Shown piece after piece: positions 40,091 through 48,327 of a stretch of 64,000 bases of DNA (the first letter of the stretch is position 1; every line of letters starts with the position of its first letter). The position numbers and the translations under genes were made by a program. The notes below the pieces were generated by a model. That model was given only the letters and a program-made list of their open reading frames with translations, did not search any database and was not told the origin of the DNA. The stretch is from Microterricola viridarii (GTDB lineage: Bacteria > Actinomycetota > Actinomycetes > Actinomycetales > Microbacteriaceae): NCBI RefSeq assembly GCF_001542775.1, contig NZ_CP014145.1, positions 496,001 to 560,000 of the forward strand, given 5' to 3'.

Positions 40091-41070
40091 TGGTTGAGCC
40101 TGTCGACACCCCGCTCAGTGTCCCGCGCTGTCGGGGCTTCAGTCGCTGGCGCTCCTTTCAGCCAGCGGGAATCTCCGGTCCGCTGGTTGAGCTTGTCGCC
40201 CCCGCTCTCTCCCGGCGGCTGAGGGAGCGAGGAACGAGCGACCGAAGCCCGGTTTCCAACCCGACGACCCCTCGATGACGTAGAACGACCTGGACCGACT
40301 CCGCGCTTTGCTGTCGGCGCCCGCCTGGCGCGTCCCGCCCGGTCCGCCCTATCGTTGTTGAGCTTGTCGAAACCCCGCTCAGTGTCCCGCGCTGTCGGGG
40401 CTTCAGTCGCTGGCGCTCCTTCCAGCCAACGGGAGTCTCCGGTCCGCTGGTTGAGCTTGTCGAAACCCCGCTCCGTGTCCCGCGCTGTCAGGGCTTCGGT
40501 CGCTGGCGCTCCCTCCAGCCAACGTGTGACTCCCGCCCGTCCCGCATCGCCCGGCGCCCCCCTCCCGCCGGCTGAGCGGGCGAGGAACGAGCGACCGAAG
40601 CCCGGTTTCCAACCTGACGACCCCTCGATGACGTAGAACGACCTGGACCGACTCCTCGCTGTGCTGCCGGCGCCCGCCTGGCAAGTCGCGCCCGGCCTGC
40701 CCTCTCGCTGGTTGAGCCTGTCGAAACCCCGCTCAGTGTCCTGCACTGTCAGGGCTTCGGTCGCTGGCGCTCCTTCCGGCCAACGGGAATCTCCGGTCCG
40801 ATGGTTGAGCCTGTCGAAACCCCGCTCAGCGTCCCGCGCTGTCGGGGCTTCAGTCGCTGGCACTCCTTCCAGCCAACGGGAGCCTCCGGTCCGCTGGTTG
40901 AGCCTGTCGAAGCCTTGCTCAGTGTCCGGCGCTGTCAGGGCTTCGGTCGCTGGCGCTCCCTCCAGCCAACGTGTGACTCCCGCCCGTCCCGCATTGCCCG
41001 GCGCCCCCCCCCTTCCACGTCGGCTGAGGGAGCGAGGAACGAGCGACCGAAGCCCGGTTTCCAACCCGAC
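40091..41070. repeat. Higher-order repeat array of about 93-bp units
   Basis: The 1.2 kb between 39972 and 41178 has no credible gene and is mostly this array. Unit A begins GGTTGAGCCTGTCGAAACCC and runs about 93 bp; seven copies start near 40091, 40183, 40353, 40447, 40708, 40802 and 40895. After two or three A units comes a B module with GCGAGGAACGAGCGACCGAA and, in the first two, CCCCTCGATGACGTAGAACG (near 40225, 40578 and 41031). The pattern A-A-B, A-A-B, A-A-A-B' shows segmental duplication of whole blocks. The units share cores with R1 and R2 elsewhere. Both strands stay open across the array, but the translations are only the repeat. Confidence 0.9.
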
Positions 41071-41120
41071 CACCACTCTCCGCACACCCCTACGCCACAC
41101 CACCGACAAACCGTGAAAAG

Positions 41121-41129
41121 TTATCCACA
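41121..41129 (+). promoter_or_regulatory. Single perfect DnaA box TTATCCACA
   Basis: TTATCCACA matches the DnaA consensus TTATNCACA exactly, 50 bp upstream of the HNH gene start in a locally AT-rich stretch. It is single, with no cluster and no dnaA or dnaN nearby, so it is not an origin; it could be a regulatory site or chance. Confidence 0.35.
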
Positions 41130-41166
41130 CCGGCCATTTTTCTCGGGAATGACTTGCTTTTCGCCG

Positions 41167-41172
41167 TAAAAT
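41167..41172 (+). promoter_or_regulatory. -10 box TAAAAT, leaderless HNH promoter
   Basis: TAAAAT, 6 nt, then the ATG at 41179. It is among the strongest -10 matches in the window. Confidence 0.55.
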
Positions 41173-41178
41173 AGAACC

Positions 41179-42585
41179 ATGGAAAGCGCGACGGAGCACC
41201 TGGCTGAGGCACAGTCTCACCTGGCAGCCGCGCTCGCCGTTTCCGACCAGCGGATGCTGCGCGACGACGCCCTGCTCGAGCTCACCGCCGCAGCCGAAGC
41301 AGCCGGCCGACTCGTCGATGCCCTCCGCATCCGGGCAGCCGGCGAGGTCGCGTTCCGCTCCCGCCGGGAGCTCGGCGAGGACCGCCTCTCAGCGAAGAAG
41401 GGCTGCCGCAACGGCGTCGAACTCCTCGCCCGCATCACGCTGGCATCCGAGCGCACCCTCACCCAACGGATGCGGCTCGGCGAGGCGATGAGGCCGCGCA
41501 CCGCACTGACCGGAGACACCCTCCCGGCCTCATTCCCCGCAGCATCTGCCGCGCTCCGGGCCGGCTCGCTCGGCTACGACAGTGCCCTGGCCATCATCGA
41601 CACCCTCGCCCCGATCCGGGCCCGGGTCGGCGACCTCAACCTCGAGCGGGCCGAGCAAGCCCTCGTCGCCGCCGCGACCGGCCCCACCATCGAGTCCCCA
41701 CTGCCATTCGCGGCCGACGAGGTCCGCGGGCAGGCGCGTGTTTGGGAGAGCGTGCTGGACCCGGACGGCACCATGCCAGCCGAGGAACGTGCCATGCAGG
41801 CCCGCGGCATCAGCGCCGGCCTCACCCGCGACGGTCTCGTGCATCGCAAGATGGCGCTACTGCCGGAGATCGACGCCAAGTTCGAAACCCTGCTGAACGC
41901 GTACCTGAACCCGCGCAGCAAACCCACCTTCACCGACGCCGACCCCGATTCCCCGAAAGACCCGCGCGCCACGGCGCAGGCCCGGCATGACGTGTTCGCC
42001 AGCCTGATCGACGGTGCTGCCCGCAGCGCCAACGCGCCTCGGATCGGCGGGGCGGCCCCGACGGTGCTGGTCTCGGTGCGGCAGGCCGACCTGACCGCCC
42101 GTTGCGGGTCCGGTTTCATCGAGGGCTGCGAGGCGGCCCTGTCGATGGCCGGGGTGGAGCAGCTCGTCTGCGCCGGCGGCACCCAAACCGTCCTCATCGG
42201 CGAGGATGGCCGGCTGGTCAGCCTCAGCACAAGCGATCGGGTCTTCAACACCCAGCAACGCCGGGCGATCACGCTGCGTGACGGCGGGTGCATCATTCCG
42301 GGGTGCACGATCCCGGCTGCCTGGTCGGAGATCCACCACGTGATCGCGCACCGGGACGGCGGTAAAACCGAGGTCTGTAATGGGGTGCTGTTGTGTTGGT
42401 TCCACCACCGGACGATTGAGACCAGCGGTTGGCGCATCCTGATGATCGACGGGGTCCCGCATGTGAAACCGCCGCCCTGGCTCCGCGGTGGCCGCTCCGA
42501 CGCCGAGACGCCGTGGCGCAGATCCACGAAGTCCCGCACCCAGCTCGCCAACCTCCTCGAGAGACATCCGGTGCTGGTCGAGTAG
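41179..42585 (+). CDS. DUF222 domain HNH endonuclease (REP13E12-like)
   Basis: Member of the multicopy actinobacterial DUF222/HNH family, related to the mycobacterial REP13E12 repeats. The 468-residue protein has an alpha-helical DUF222 region (about 10-300) and a C-terminal HNH nuclease with RDGGCIIPGC (zinc Cys pair), SEIHHVIAHRDGGKT (HH of the first H) and NGVLLCWFHHRTIE (N and last H). Family function is unproven; multicopy distribution and repeat association suggest a mobile or recombination-related role. The gene is enclosed by repeats: the A/B array ends 110 bp upstream and the stop codon itself is part of an R1 arm. The last residues, VLVE, come from that arm. Confidence 0.88.
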   Translation: MESATEHLAEAQSHLAAALAVSDQRMLRDDALLELTAAAEAAGRLVDALRIRAAGEVAFRSRRELGEDRLSAKKGCRNGVELLARITLASERTLTQRMRLGEAMRPRTALTGDTLPASFPAASAALRAGSLGYDSALAIIDTLAPIRARVGDLNLERAEQALVAAATGPTIESPLPFAADEVRGQARVWESVLDPDGTMPAEERAMQARGISAGLTRDGLVHRKMALLPEIDAKFETLLNAYLNPRSKPTFTDADPDSPKDPRATAQARHDVFASLIDGAARSANAPRIGGAAPTVLVSVRQADLTARCGSGFIEGCEAALSMAGVEQLVCAGGTQTVLIGEDGRLVSLSTSDRVFNTQQRRAITLRDGGCIIPGCTIPAAWSEIHHVIAHRDGGKTEVCNGVLLCWFHHRTIETSGWRILMIDGVPHVKPPPWLRGGRSDAETPWRRSTKSRTQLANLLERHPVLVE

Positions 42586-42614
42586 ACCGCCCGCGACCGA
42601 CCGTATCGAGACCC
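42576..42614 (+). repeat. Half copy of R1 repeat, supplies HNH stop codon
   Basis: GGTCGAGTAG (42576-42585) and CGTATCGAGACCC (42602-42614) are the left half of the R1 element at 32519-32617. The complementary right half is absent. The TAG within GGTCGAGTAG ends the HNH gene. Confidence 0.8.
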
Positions 42615-42694
42615 GCGCAACGCCCCAGCGCGTCGGGCAGGTACGCACTCGGCAATGGAGCGGCGGCTGACGCACCATCCCGTCACGACCGCAA

Positions 42695-42700
42695 TAGGCT
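42695..42700 (+). promoter_or_regulatory. -10 box TAGGCT, leaderless amidase promoter
   Basis: TAGGCT, 6 nt, then the ATG at 42707. Confidence 0.5.
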
Positions 42701-42706
42701 CGGGTC

Positions 42707-44134
42707 ATGGCTGAACTGCACGATCTCACCGCACTCGACCAGTGGCAATCACTGCAGAAGGGCGAGATCTCGCCCCTCGAGTTGACCGAGCACTACCTCG
42801 CCCGCATCGAGCGGCTGAACCCCGATCTCGGCGCCTTCGTCACCGTTACACCGGACGCTGCCCGCGCTCGTGCCGCCGGACTACAAGAATCCGGTCCGGG
42901 AACCGCGCCGATCTGGGGCTTGCCGTTCGGCGACAAAGACCTCGAGATGCGCGCCGGCGTGCCTGCCGGCTTCGGCTCGCGCCTGTTCGCCGCCTTTGTG
43001 CCGCCGGTTTCTGACGAGATCGTCGAGGCGATGGACTCCGCCGGCGGCGTGAGCCTCGGCAAGACGGCGACGCCGGAGTTCGGCCTGCCGAGCTACACCG
43101 AGAGCCTCGCCGGCCCGCCCGCCCGCAACCCGTGGGACCCGTCGCGTGGTTCCGGCGGCTCTAGCGGCGGCGCGGCCGTCGCCGTGGCATCCGGCATGCT
43201 GCCCTTCGCGCCCGGCAGCGACGGCGGCGGATCCGTGCGTATCCCTGCCGCCGCCTGTGGCCTGGTCGGTCTGAAGCCCTCCCGCGGGCGGGTGCCCGGT
43301 GGCAGCGCCATCGACTCGCTCGCCGGCCTCGCGGTGCCTGGCCCGTTGGCCCGCACGGTGTCGGATGCCGCCCTGCTGCTGGACGCCATGGTCGCCCCGA
43401 CCGGCTACCCGGCCGACCACCACTACGCGCTGCGGGTGCCCGGCAGCGACGGGCCGTTCCTGGCGTCGGCGGTGCGCGGGGAGGGGCGGTTCCAGCTCGG
43501 GGTGATGACGACATCCGCGTGGGATGACGCCTACGACATCACCATCGCTCCGGAGGCGACACAGGCGCTCGACGACGCCGTGACCGCCTTCGCAAGCATG
43601 GGGCACGGCATCGAGCAGACCGCCCTGGAGTCCGACCCGAGCTACGCGCCCGCGTTCCGCACGATCTGGCAGGCCGGGGCGGCGAGCATCCCGGCCGAGA
43701 CGCCCGAGCAGGAGGAGCTGCTCGAGCCGCTCACCCGCTGGCTGATGCACCGCGGCCGCGCCCTCAGCGCGCGCACCCTCGCCGAAGCGCTCAAGACGCT
43801 CGCCGCCTATGAGCGCTCGCTGATCCGGCAGCTCTCCCGCTTCGACGCGGTGCTCACGCCGGCCCTCGCCATGACGCCGCGCCCGATCGGCTGGTACGAC
43901 GCCGAAGATGGCGAACGCAACTTCGCCCAGCAGGTGCAATACACGCCGTTCACCTCGATGCTCAACGTGAGCGGCCTGCCCGCCATCGTGCTGCCAATCA
44001 GCCACACGGATGCCGGCCTGCCGATGGGCGTGCAGCTGATCGGGCGGCCTGGGGGAGAGGCGACGCTTCTAGCGCTCGGTGCCCAGCTGGAGCGACGGGT
44101 GCACTGGGAACGGCGTCATCCGGCGATGTGGTGA
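42707..44134 (+). CDS. Amidase-signature enzyme
   Basis: Ser-Ser-Lys hydrolase of the amidase signature family (475 residues, normal length). Visible are the catalytic Lys in PFGDKDLEMRAG (about 78), the cis-Ser in SGGSSGGAAVAVASG (about 150-165) and the nucleophile Ser in GSDGGGSVRIPAAACG (about 178). The C-terminus GLPMGVQLIGRPGGEATLLALG is the usual family ending. It has no GatB or GatC neighbour and an atypical body, so it is probably a catabolic amidase rather than GatA. Single leaderless gene between the HNH/repeat block and the iron-uptake operon. Confidence 0.88.
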   Translation: MAELHDLTALDQWQSLQKGEISPLELTEHYLARIERLNPDLGAFVTVTPDAARARAAGLQESGPGTAPIWGLPFGDKDLEMRAGVPAGFGSRLFAAFVPPVSDEIVEAMDSAGGVSLGKTATPEFGLPSYTESLAGPPARNPWDPSRGSGGSSGGAAVAVASGMLPFAPGSDGGGSVRIPAAACGLVGLKPSRGRVPGGSAIDSLAGLAVPGPLARTVSDAALLLDAMVAPTGYPADHHYALRVPGSDGPFLASAVRGEGRFQLGVMTTSAWDDAYDITIAPEATQALDDAVTAFASMGHGIEQTALESDPSYAPAFRTIWQAGAASIPAETPEQEELLEPLTRWLMHRGRALSARTLAEALKTLAAYERSLIRQLSRFDAVLTPALAMTPRPIGWYDAEDGERNFAQQVQYTPFTSMLNVSGLPAIVLPISHTDAGLPMGVQLIGRPGGEATLLALGAQLERRVHWERRHPAMW

Positions 44135-44202
44135 CACGCCGAAGGCGCGGTCAGCGAGCCGGGCGCTTTCCGCAGCAATAGTGAGGCAATTCTTGTTCCA
44201 GC

Positions 44203-44233
44203 TTGACAAGGTTAGCCAAGCCTTACCTAATAT
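44203..44233 (+). promoter_or_regulatory. Iron-uptake promoter with DtxR/IdeR-like box
   Basis: TTGACA (44203-44208) and TAATAT (44228-44233) are 19 bp apart, and the ATG at 44240 follows 6 nt later, so the operon is leaderless. Between them TTAGCCAAGCCTTACCTAA (44212-44230) matches the 19-bp DtxR/IdeR consensus at 15 positions by my count. Repression by iron-loaded DtxR is the natural reading. Confidence 0.75.
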
Positions 44234-44239
44234 GGAAAC

Positions 44240-45061
44240 ATGCTCGGAACTGACCTCACGCTCGCTTACAACGGCACGCCCGTCGTTCACGGAGCGGATA
44301 TAGCCCTCGCGCCCGGTCAGATCACCGCGCTCGTCGGCCCGAACGGCAGCGGCAAATCCACCCTGCTGCGCACACTCGCCCGCCTGCACGCCCCGCAGTC
44401 CGGCCGCATCGAGCTGCCGGTGGACGGCGGCGCCACGATCGACGCGCTGAGCCTCGGCCACCGCGAGTTCGCCCGGCGGGTCACGCTGCTCGCGCAGAGC
44501 CGGCCGACGCCTGCCGGGCTCTCGGTGCGCGAGGTCGTCGAGTTCGGCCGGCACCCGCACCGCGGCCGCTGGACGCGCGGCGACGTCGACGGGGCGGCCG
44601 CCATCGAGCACGCCATGACCGTCACCGGCGTTGCGGCCCTCGCCGAGCGCCCCGTCGACCGGCTCTCCGGCGGGCAACTGCAGCGGGTCTGGCTGGCCAG
44701 TTGCCTCGCCCAAGACACCGGCGTGCTGCTGTTAGACGAGCCCACCACCTACCTCGACCTGCGTTACCAGGTCGAGCTGCTCGACCTCATCCGCGACCTC
44801 GCCGAGGTGCACGGCGTCACGATCGGCGTCGTGCTGCACGACCTCGACCAGGCCGCCGCCATCGCCGACCACATCGTTCTGCTGGCGGACGGCCGCGTGC
44901 GCGCCGCCGGCACCCCGCACCAGGTGCTCACCACCGAGCTGCTCAGCGCGGCCTACGGAATCCGCGTCGACGTGCAGCACGACGAGCACACCGGGCAGCT
45001 GCGCACCCGTGCCATCGGGCGGCACAACGCCGCCCGCGCCCCGGAACGCGCGGTCGCCTAA
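44240..45061 (+). CDS. Iron-siderophore ABC transporter ATPase
   Basis: ATPase subunit (FepC/FecE type) of a ferric-siderophore importer. The 273-residue protein has Walker A GPNGSGKSTLLRTL, signature LSGGQLQRVWLASCLAQD, Walker B VLLLDEPTTYLDLRYQ and H-loop GVVLHDLDQAAAI, the last typical of FecE-like ATPases. It is the first gene of an iron-regulated operon (ATPase, binding protein, fused permease, siderophore-interacting reductase), reversing the usual order in which the binding protein leads. Confidence 0.93.
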   Translation: MLGTDLTLAYNGTPVVHGADIALAPGQITALVGPNGSGKSTLLRTLARLHAPQSGRIELPVDGGATIDALSLGHREFARRVTLLAQSRPTPAGLSVREVVEFGRHPHRGRWTRGDVDGAAAIEHAMTVTGVAALAERPVDRLSGGQLQRVWLASCLAQDTGVLLLDEPTTYLDLRYQVELLDLIRDLAEVHGVTIGVVLHDLDQAAAIADHIVLLADGRVRAAGTPHQVLTTELLSAAYGIRVDVQHDEHTGQLRTRAIGRHNAARAPERAVA

Positions 45062-45188
45062 CCCGGCGACGCCCACTCACCTCCCGCACTCGCACGGCCC
45101 ACCCCGGCCGGGCAGCCGCATGCCCGAAATCCCCTGGCGAAACCCGCTGGCGAAACCCCTCATCGACCCCACAACACCCAAGGAACCC

Positions 45189-46160
45189 ATGAACAAGCGC
45201 ACCATTGCCCTGTCCATCGCCGCGGCCGCGACCGCGGTCTTGCTCGTCGGCTGCGGAACGACCGAAGACACCGGCTCTGCGGCATCCGGAGGCGACGCCG
45301 CCATCAGCATCACCGACGACCGCGGCCAGGTCATCTCGCTCGACGCCCCCGCCAGCCGGGTCGTCGCGCTCGAGTGGAACACCGCCGAGAACCTCGTCGC
45401 ACTCGGCGTGATGCCCGTCGGCGTCGCCGACGTCGAAGGCTACGGAACCTGGGTCAAGGCCGAGAACCTCGACAAGAGCGTGACGGATGTCGGCCAGCGC
45501 GGCGAACCGAGCATCGACGCCATCGCGGGCCTCGCCCCCGACCTGGTGCTGACCACCTCCGACCTCAGCGAGGCGGCCATCGCCCAGATCGAGGAATTCG
45601 CCCCCGTTCTCGTCGTGCGCGGCGCCAACGCCAGCGATGCCATCGGCCAGATGGAGAAGAACCTCAACAACATCGCCACCGCGACGGGCACGGAAGAGGA
45701 GGCCGCCACACTCGTGGACGCCTTCGACGCGAAGGTCGCCGAGGGCAAGGCCGCCGTCGAGAAGGCCGGCCTCACCGGCACCGAGTTCTTCATGAACGAC
45801 GCCTGGGCTTCCAGCGGGCAGGTGTCGATCAGGCCGTTCGCCCAGGGTGCGCTGCTCGCCGAGATCACCGAGGAGCTCGGCATGGTCAACGCCTGGAAGG
45901 GCGAGGGCGACGCCGACTACGGCCTCGGCTCCACCGACGTCGAGGGCCTCACCGCGCTCGGCGACGTGAACTTCTTCTACATCGCCACCGAGGGCATGGA
46001 CGTCTACCAGAACGAGCTCGCGAGCAACGCCGTGTGGACCTCGCTGCCGTTCGTGCAGAGCGGCAAGGTGCACCGCCTCGCCGACGGCATCTGGATGTTC
46101 GGCGGCCCGTCGTCGATGAACGATTACATCGACGCCGTCATCGCCGTCGTCTCGAAGTAA
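45189..46160 (+). CDS. Iron-siderophore substrate-binding lipoprotein
   Basis: Family 8 periplasmic-type binding protein, here lipid-anchored. The 323-residue protein starts MNKRTIALSIAAAATAVLL with lipobox LVGC (Cys about 22), then the FecB-like opening ITDDRGQVISLDAPASRVVAL, WNTAENLVALGVMPVGVAD, GLAPDLVLTTSD, and the long bridging helix of this class. AAGGAA precedes the ATG. The 127-bp gap before it carries a 13-bp tandem duplication (CTGGCGAAACCC at 45134 and 45147) and no gene. Confidence 0.92.
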   Translation: MNKRTIALSIAAAATAVLLVGCGTTEDTGSAASGGDAAISITDDRGQVISLDAPASRVVALEWNTAENLVALGVMPVGVADVEGYGTWVKAENLDKSVTDVGQRGEPSIDAIAGLAPDLVLTTSDLSEAAIAQIEEFAPVLVVRGANASDAIGQMEKNLNNIATATGTEEEAATLVDAFDAKVAEGKAAVEKAGLTGTEFFMNDAWASSGQVSIRPFAQGALLAEITEELGMVNAWKGEGDADYGLGSTDVEGLTALGDVNFFYIATEGMDVYQNELASNAVWTSLPFVQSGKVHRLADGIWMFGGPSSMNDYIDAVIAVVSK

Positions 46161-46167
46161 CCCGCCG

Positions 46168-48327
46168 GTGCTCTCCTCGATCCAACGGTCCCCGGCGGGC
46201 CCAGACGCCCACCTCGTGCCCGGGGAGAGCGCCAGCCCACTGCGTGGGGCGGATGCCGGCCGGCCGGCGGGGCGCCGCGGCACCCTCGCCGCCGCACTGG
46301 CCGCCGGCCTGCTGCTCGTCGCCGTGCTCGCCGCCATCCACCTGACCCAGGGCTCCTCGCCCGTCACGGTGGCCGAGCTCTGGCAGGTCGTCACCGGGGG
46401 CGGCGGCGAGCAGGCGAACGCCGTGCTCGTCGCCTCCCGGGTGCCCCGGCTACTCGCCGGACTGCTCGTCGGCGTCGCGCTCGGCACCGCCGGTGTCGTG
46501 ATGCAGACCGTCGCGCGCAACATCCTCGCCTCGCCCGACACGCTGGCCGTCAACGCCGGTGCGTACCTGGCCGTCGTCGCCTTCGCCGCGTTCGGCCTCA
46601 GCCTGCCGCTCATCACCGGCAGCCTGGTCGCCTTCCTCGGCGGACTCGCCGCCGCCGCGCTGGTGCTCGGACTCGCCGCTGGCGGAGGCGGCAACGGGGG
46701 CAGCGGAGGAGGAACGGTGCGGCTCGTGCTGGCCGGCTCCGCCATCGCGCTCGCCTTCTCGGCGCTCACCACGATGCTGCTGCTGCTCTTCGCCGAGGAG
46801 ACGACCGGCATGTTCGCCTGGGGTGCGGGAACCCTCGGTCAGACCAGCATCGACGGCGTCGCCCAGCTCGGCCCCGTCGTGCTGGTCGCGGTTCTCGCCC
46901 TGCTGCTGATCGCCAACAAACTCGACATCCTCGCTCTCGGCGACGACACGGCGAGCGTGCTCGGCGTCAAGGTGCGCCGCACCCAGGTCATCGCCATCGT
47001 GCTCGCCGTGCTGCTCTCGGCCTCCGCCGTGACCGTCGCCGGACCGATCGGCTTCGTCGGCCTCGCCGCCCCGGCCATCGTGCGGCTGCTCGCCGTCCGC
47101 ATCCCCGGCCTGCAACGGCACCGCGCCCTCATCCCGGCAGCCGCGATCATGGGCGTCATCGTCGTGCTCGGTGCCGACGTGCTGCTGCGCCTCGTCTTCG
47201 GCGGCTCGGCAGCCGTCGCGGTGCCAACCGGTGTGGTCACCACCCTCTTCGGCGCCGTCTTCCTGGTGATCCTCGCCCGCCGGTTGAGCGACGGCGGCGG
47301 CACGTCATCCGCCGCCGGATTCGCCCTCGGCACCAGCTCCAGCGCGCGCACCCGCCGACTCCTCATCGTCGGCGCGGCCGTGCTGCTCGTGCTCGTCGCG
47401 TTCTTCTCGCTGCTGCTCGGCGACGCCAAGCTGCTCGCCGGCGACCTGCTCAACTGGGTCACCGGGCAGGCAGGCCCCGTCACCGAGTTCGTTCTCAACA
47501 CGCGGATGCCGCGGGTGCTCGCCGCGATCCTGGCCGGTGCCGCGCTCGCCATCGCCGGCGCCGTGGTGCAGGCCGTCACCCGCAATCCGCTCGCCGAACC
47601 CGCCCTGCTCGGTGTCACCGGCGGAGCCGGGGTGGGCGCCGTTCTCGTCATCACGATCGCGCCGCTGGCGAGCTTCTGGGCCGTCACCGCCGGCGGCCTG
47701 GCCGGCGCGGTCGCGGCCGCCGTCATCGTGTTCGGCCTCGCCGCGGCCGGCGGCTTCGCGCAGAGCCGGCTGATCCTGATCGGCATCGGGGTCTCCGCAG
47801 CGGCCGGGGCGATCGTCAGCATGCTGATCATCTCCACCGACCCGTACAACGGCGCAAAGGCGCTCACGTGGATGTCCGGCTCCACATACGGCCGCACCCT
47901 GCCGCAATTGCTGCCCGTGCTGATCGCCCTCATCGTCGCGGCGCCGATCCTGGTCGGCGCGCGGCGCGACTTCGACGTGCTGGCGCAAGACGACGACACC
48001 CCGCGCATCCTCGGAGTGCCGCTCGGCCGCACCCGGCTTGGCCTGCTGAGCGTCGCCGTCGCGCTCACCGCCGCCGCGGTCGCCGCCGTCGGCGTGATCG
48101 GCTTCGTCGGCCTCGTCGCGCCGCACGCCGCCCGCGCCCTGGTCGGCGGCCGGCACAGCCTGGTGCTGCCCATGTCGGCACTGCTCGGCGCCCTGCTCGT
48201 CTGCGTCGCCGACGCCCTCGGCCGCACCGTCATCGCCCCCGGCCAACTGCCGGCCGGGCTGCTCACCGCCGTCGTCGGCGCGCCATACTTCGTGTGGCTG
48301 CTCTGGCGCTCACGAAGGACATCATGA
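46168..48327 (+). CDS. Fused FecCD-type iron-siderophore permease (two permeases in one chain)
   Basis: A 719-residue fusion of two FecCD permeases, like FhuB of E. coli, so one polypeptide can form the whole channel. Half one covers about residues 35-375 (VPRLLAGLLVGVALGTAGVV, GPIGFVGLAAPAIVRLL) and half two about 385-715 (MPRVLAAILAGAALAIAGAV, TRNPLAEPALLGVTGGAG, GVIGFVGLVAPHAARAL). Each half has about ten helices and the conserved Gly-rich ATPase-coupling loop. Starts with a GTG 7 nt after the binding-protein gene and overlaps the reductase gene by ATGA. Confidence 0.9.
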   Translation: MLSSIQRSPAGPDAHLVPGESASPLRGADAGRPAGRRGTLAAALAAGLLLVAVLAAIHLTQGSSPVTVAELWQVVTGGGGEQANAVLVASRVPRLLAGLLVGVALGTAGVVMQTVARNILASPDTLAVNAGAYLAVVAFAAFGLSLPLITGSLVAFLGGLAAAALVLGLAAGGGGNGGSGGGTVRLVLAGSAIALAFSALTTMLLLLFAEETTGMFAWGAGTLGQTSIDGVAQLGPVVLVAVLALLLIANKLDILALGDDTASVLGVKVRRTQVIAIVLAVLLSASAVTVAGPIGFVGLAAPAIVRLLAVRIPGLQRHRALIPAAAIMGVIVVLGADVLLRLVFGGSAAVAVPTGVVTTLFGAVFLVILARRLSDGGGTSSAAGFALGTSSSARTRRLLIVGAAVLLVLVAFFSLLLGDAKLLAGDLLNWVTGQAGPVTEFVLNTRMPRVLAAILAGAALAIAGAVVQAVTRNPLAEPALLGVTGGAGVGAVLVITIAPLASFWAVTAGGLAGAVAAAVIVFGLAAAGGFAQSRLILIGIGVSAAAGAIVSMLIISTDPYNGAKALTWMSGSTYGRTLPQLLPVLIALIVAAPILVGARRDFDVLAQDDDTPRILGVPLGRTRLGLLSVAVALTAAAVAAVGVIGFVGLVAPHAARALVGGRHSLVLPMSALLGALLVCVADALGRTVIAPGQLPAGLLTAVVGAPYFVWLLWRSRRTS

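Noticed and set aside
40091..41070. Possible CRISPR array
   Set aside because: Units are about 93 bp and nearly contiguous, with no short repeat alternating with unique spacers of constant length, and no cas genes are present.
41121..41129. Replication origin at the DnaA box
   Set aside because: Only one box, no clustering, and no dnaA, dnaN or rpmH in the vicinity.
40003..41220. A 405-codon open frame on the - strand with 31-residue repeats, and matching open frames on the + strand
   Set aside because: It is a translation of the 93-bp repeat array (93 is a multiple of three and the unit lacks stops in this phase). Several frames are open at once, there is no plausible start or Shine-Dalgarno sequence, and it runs into the HNH gene.
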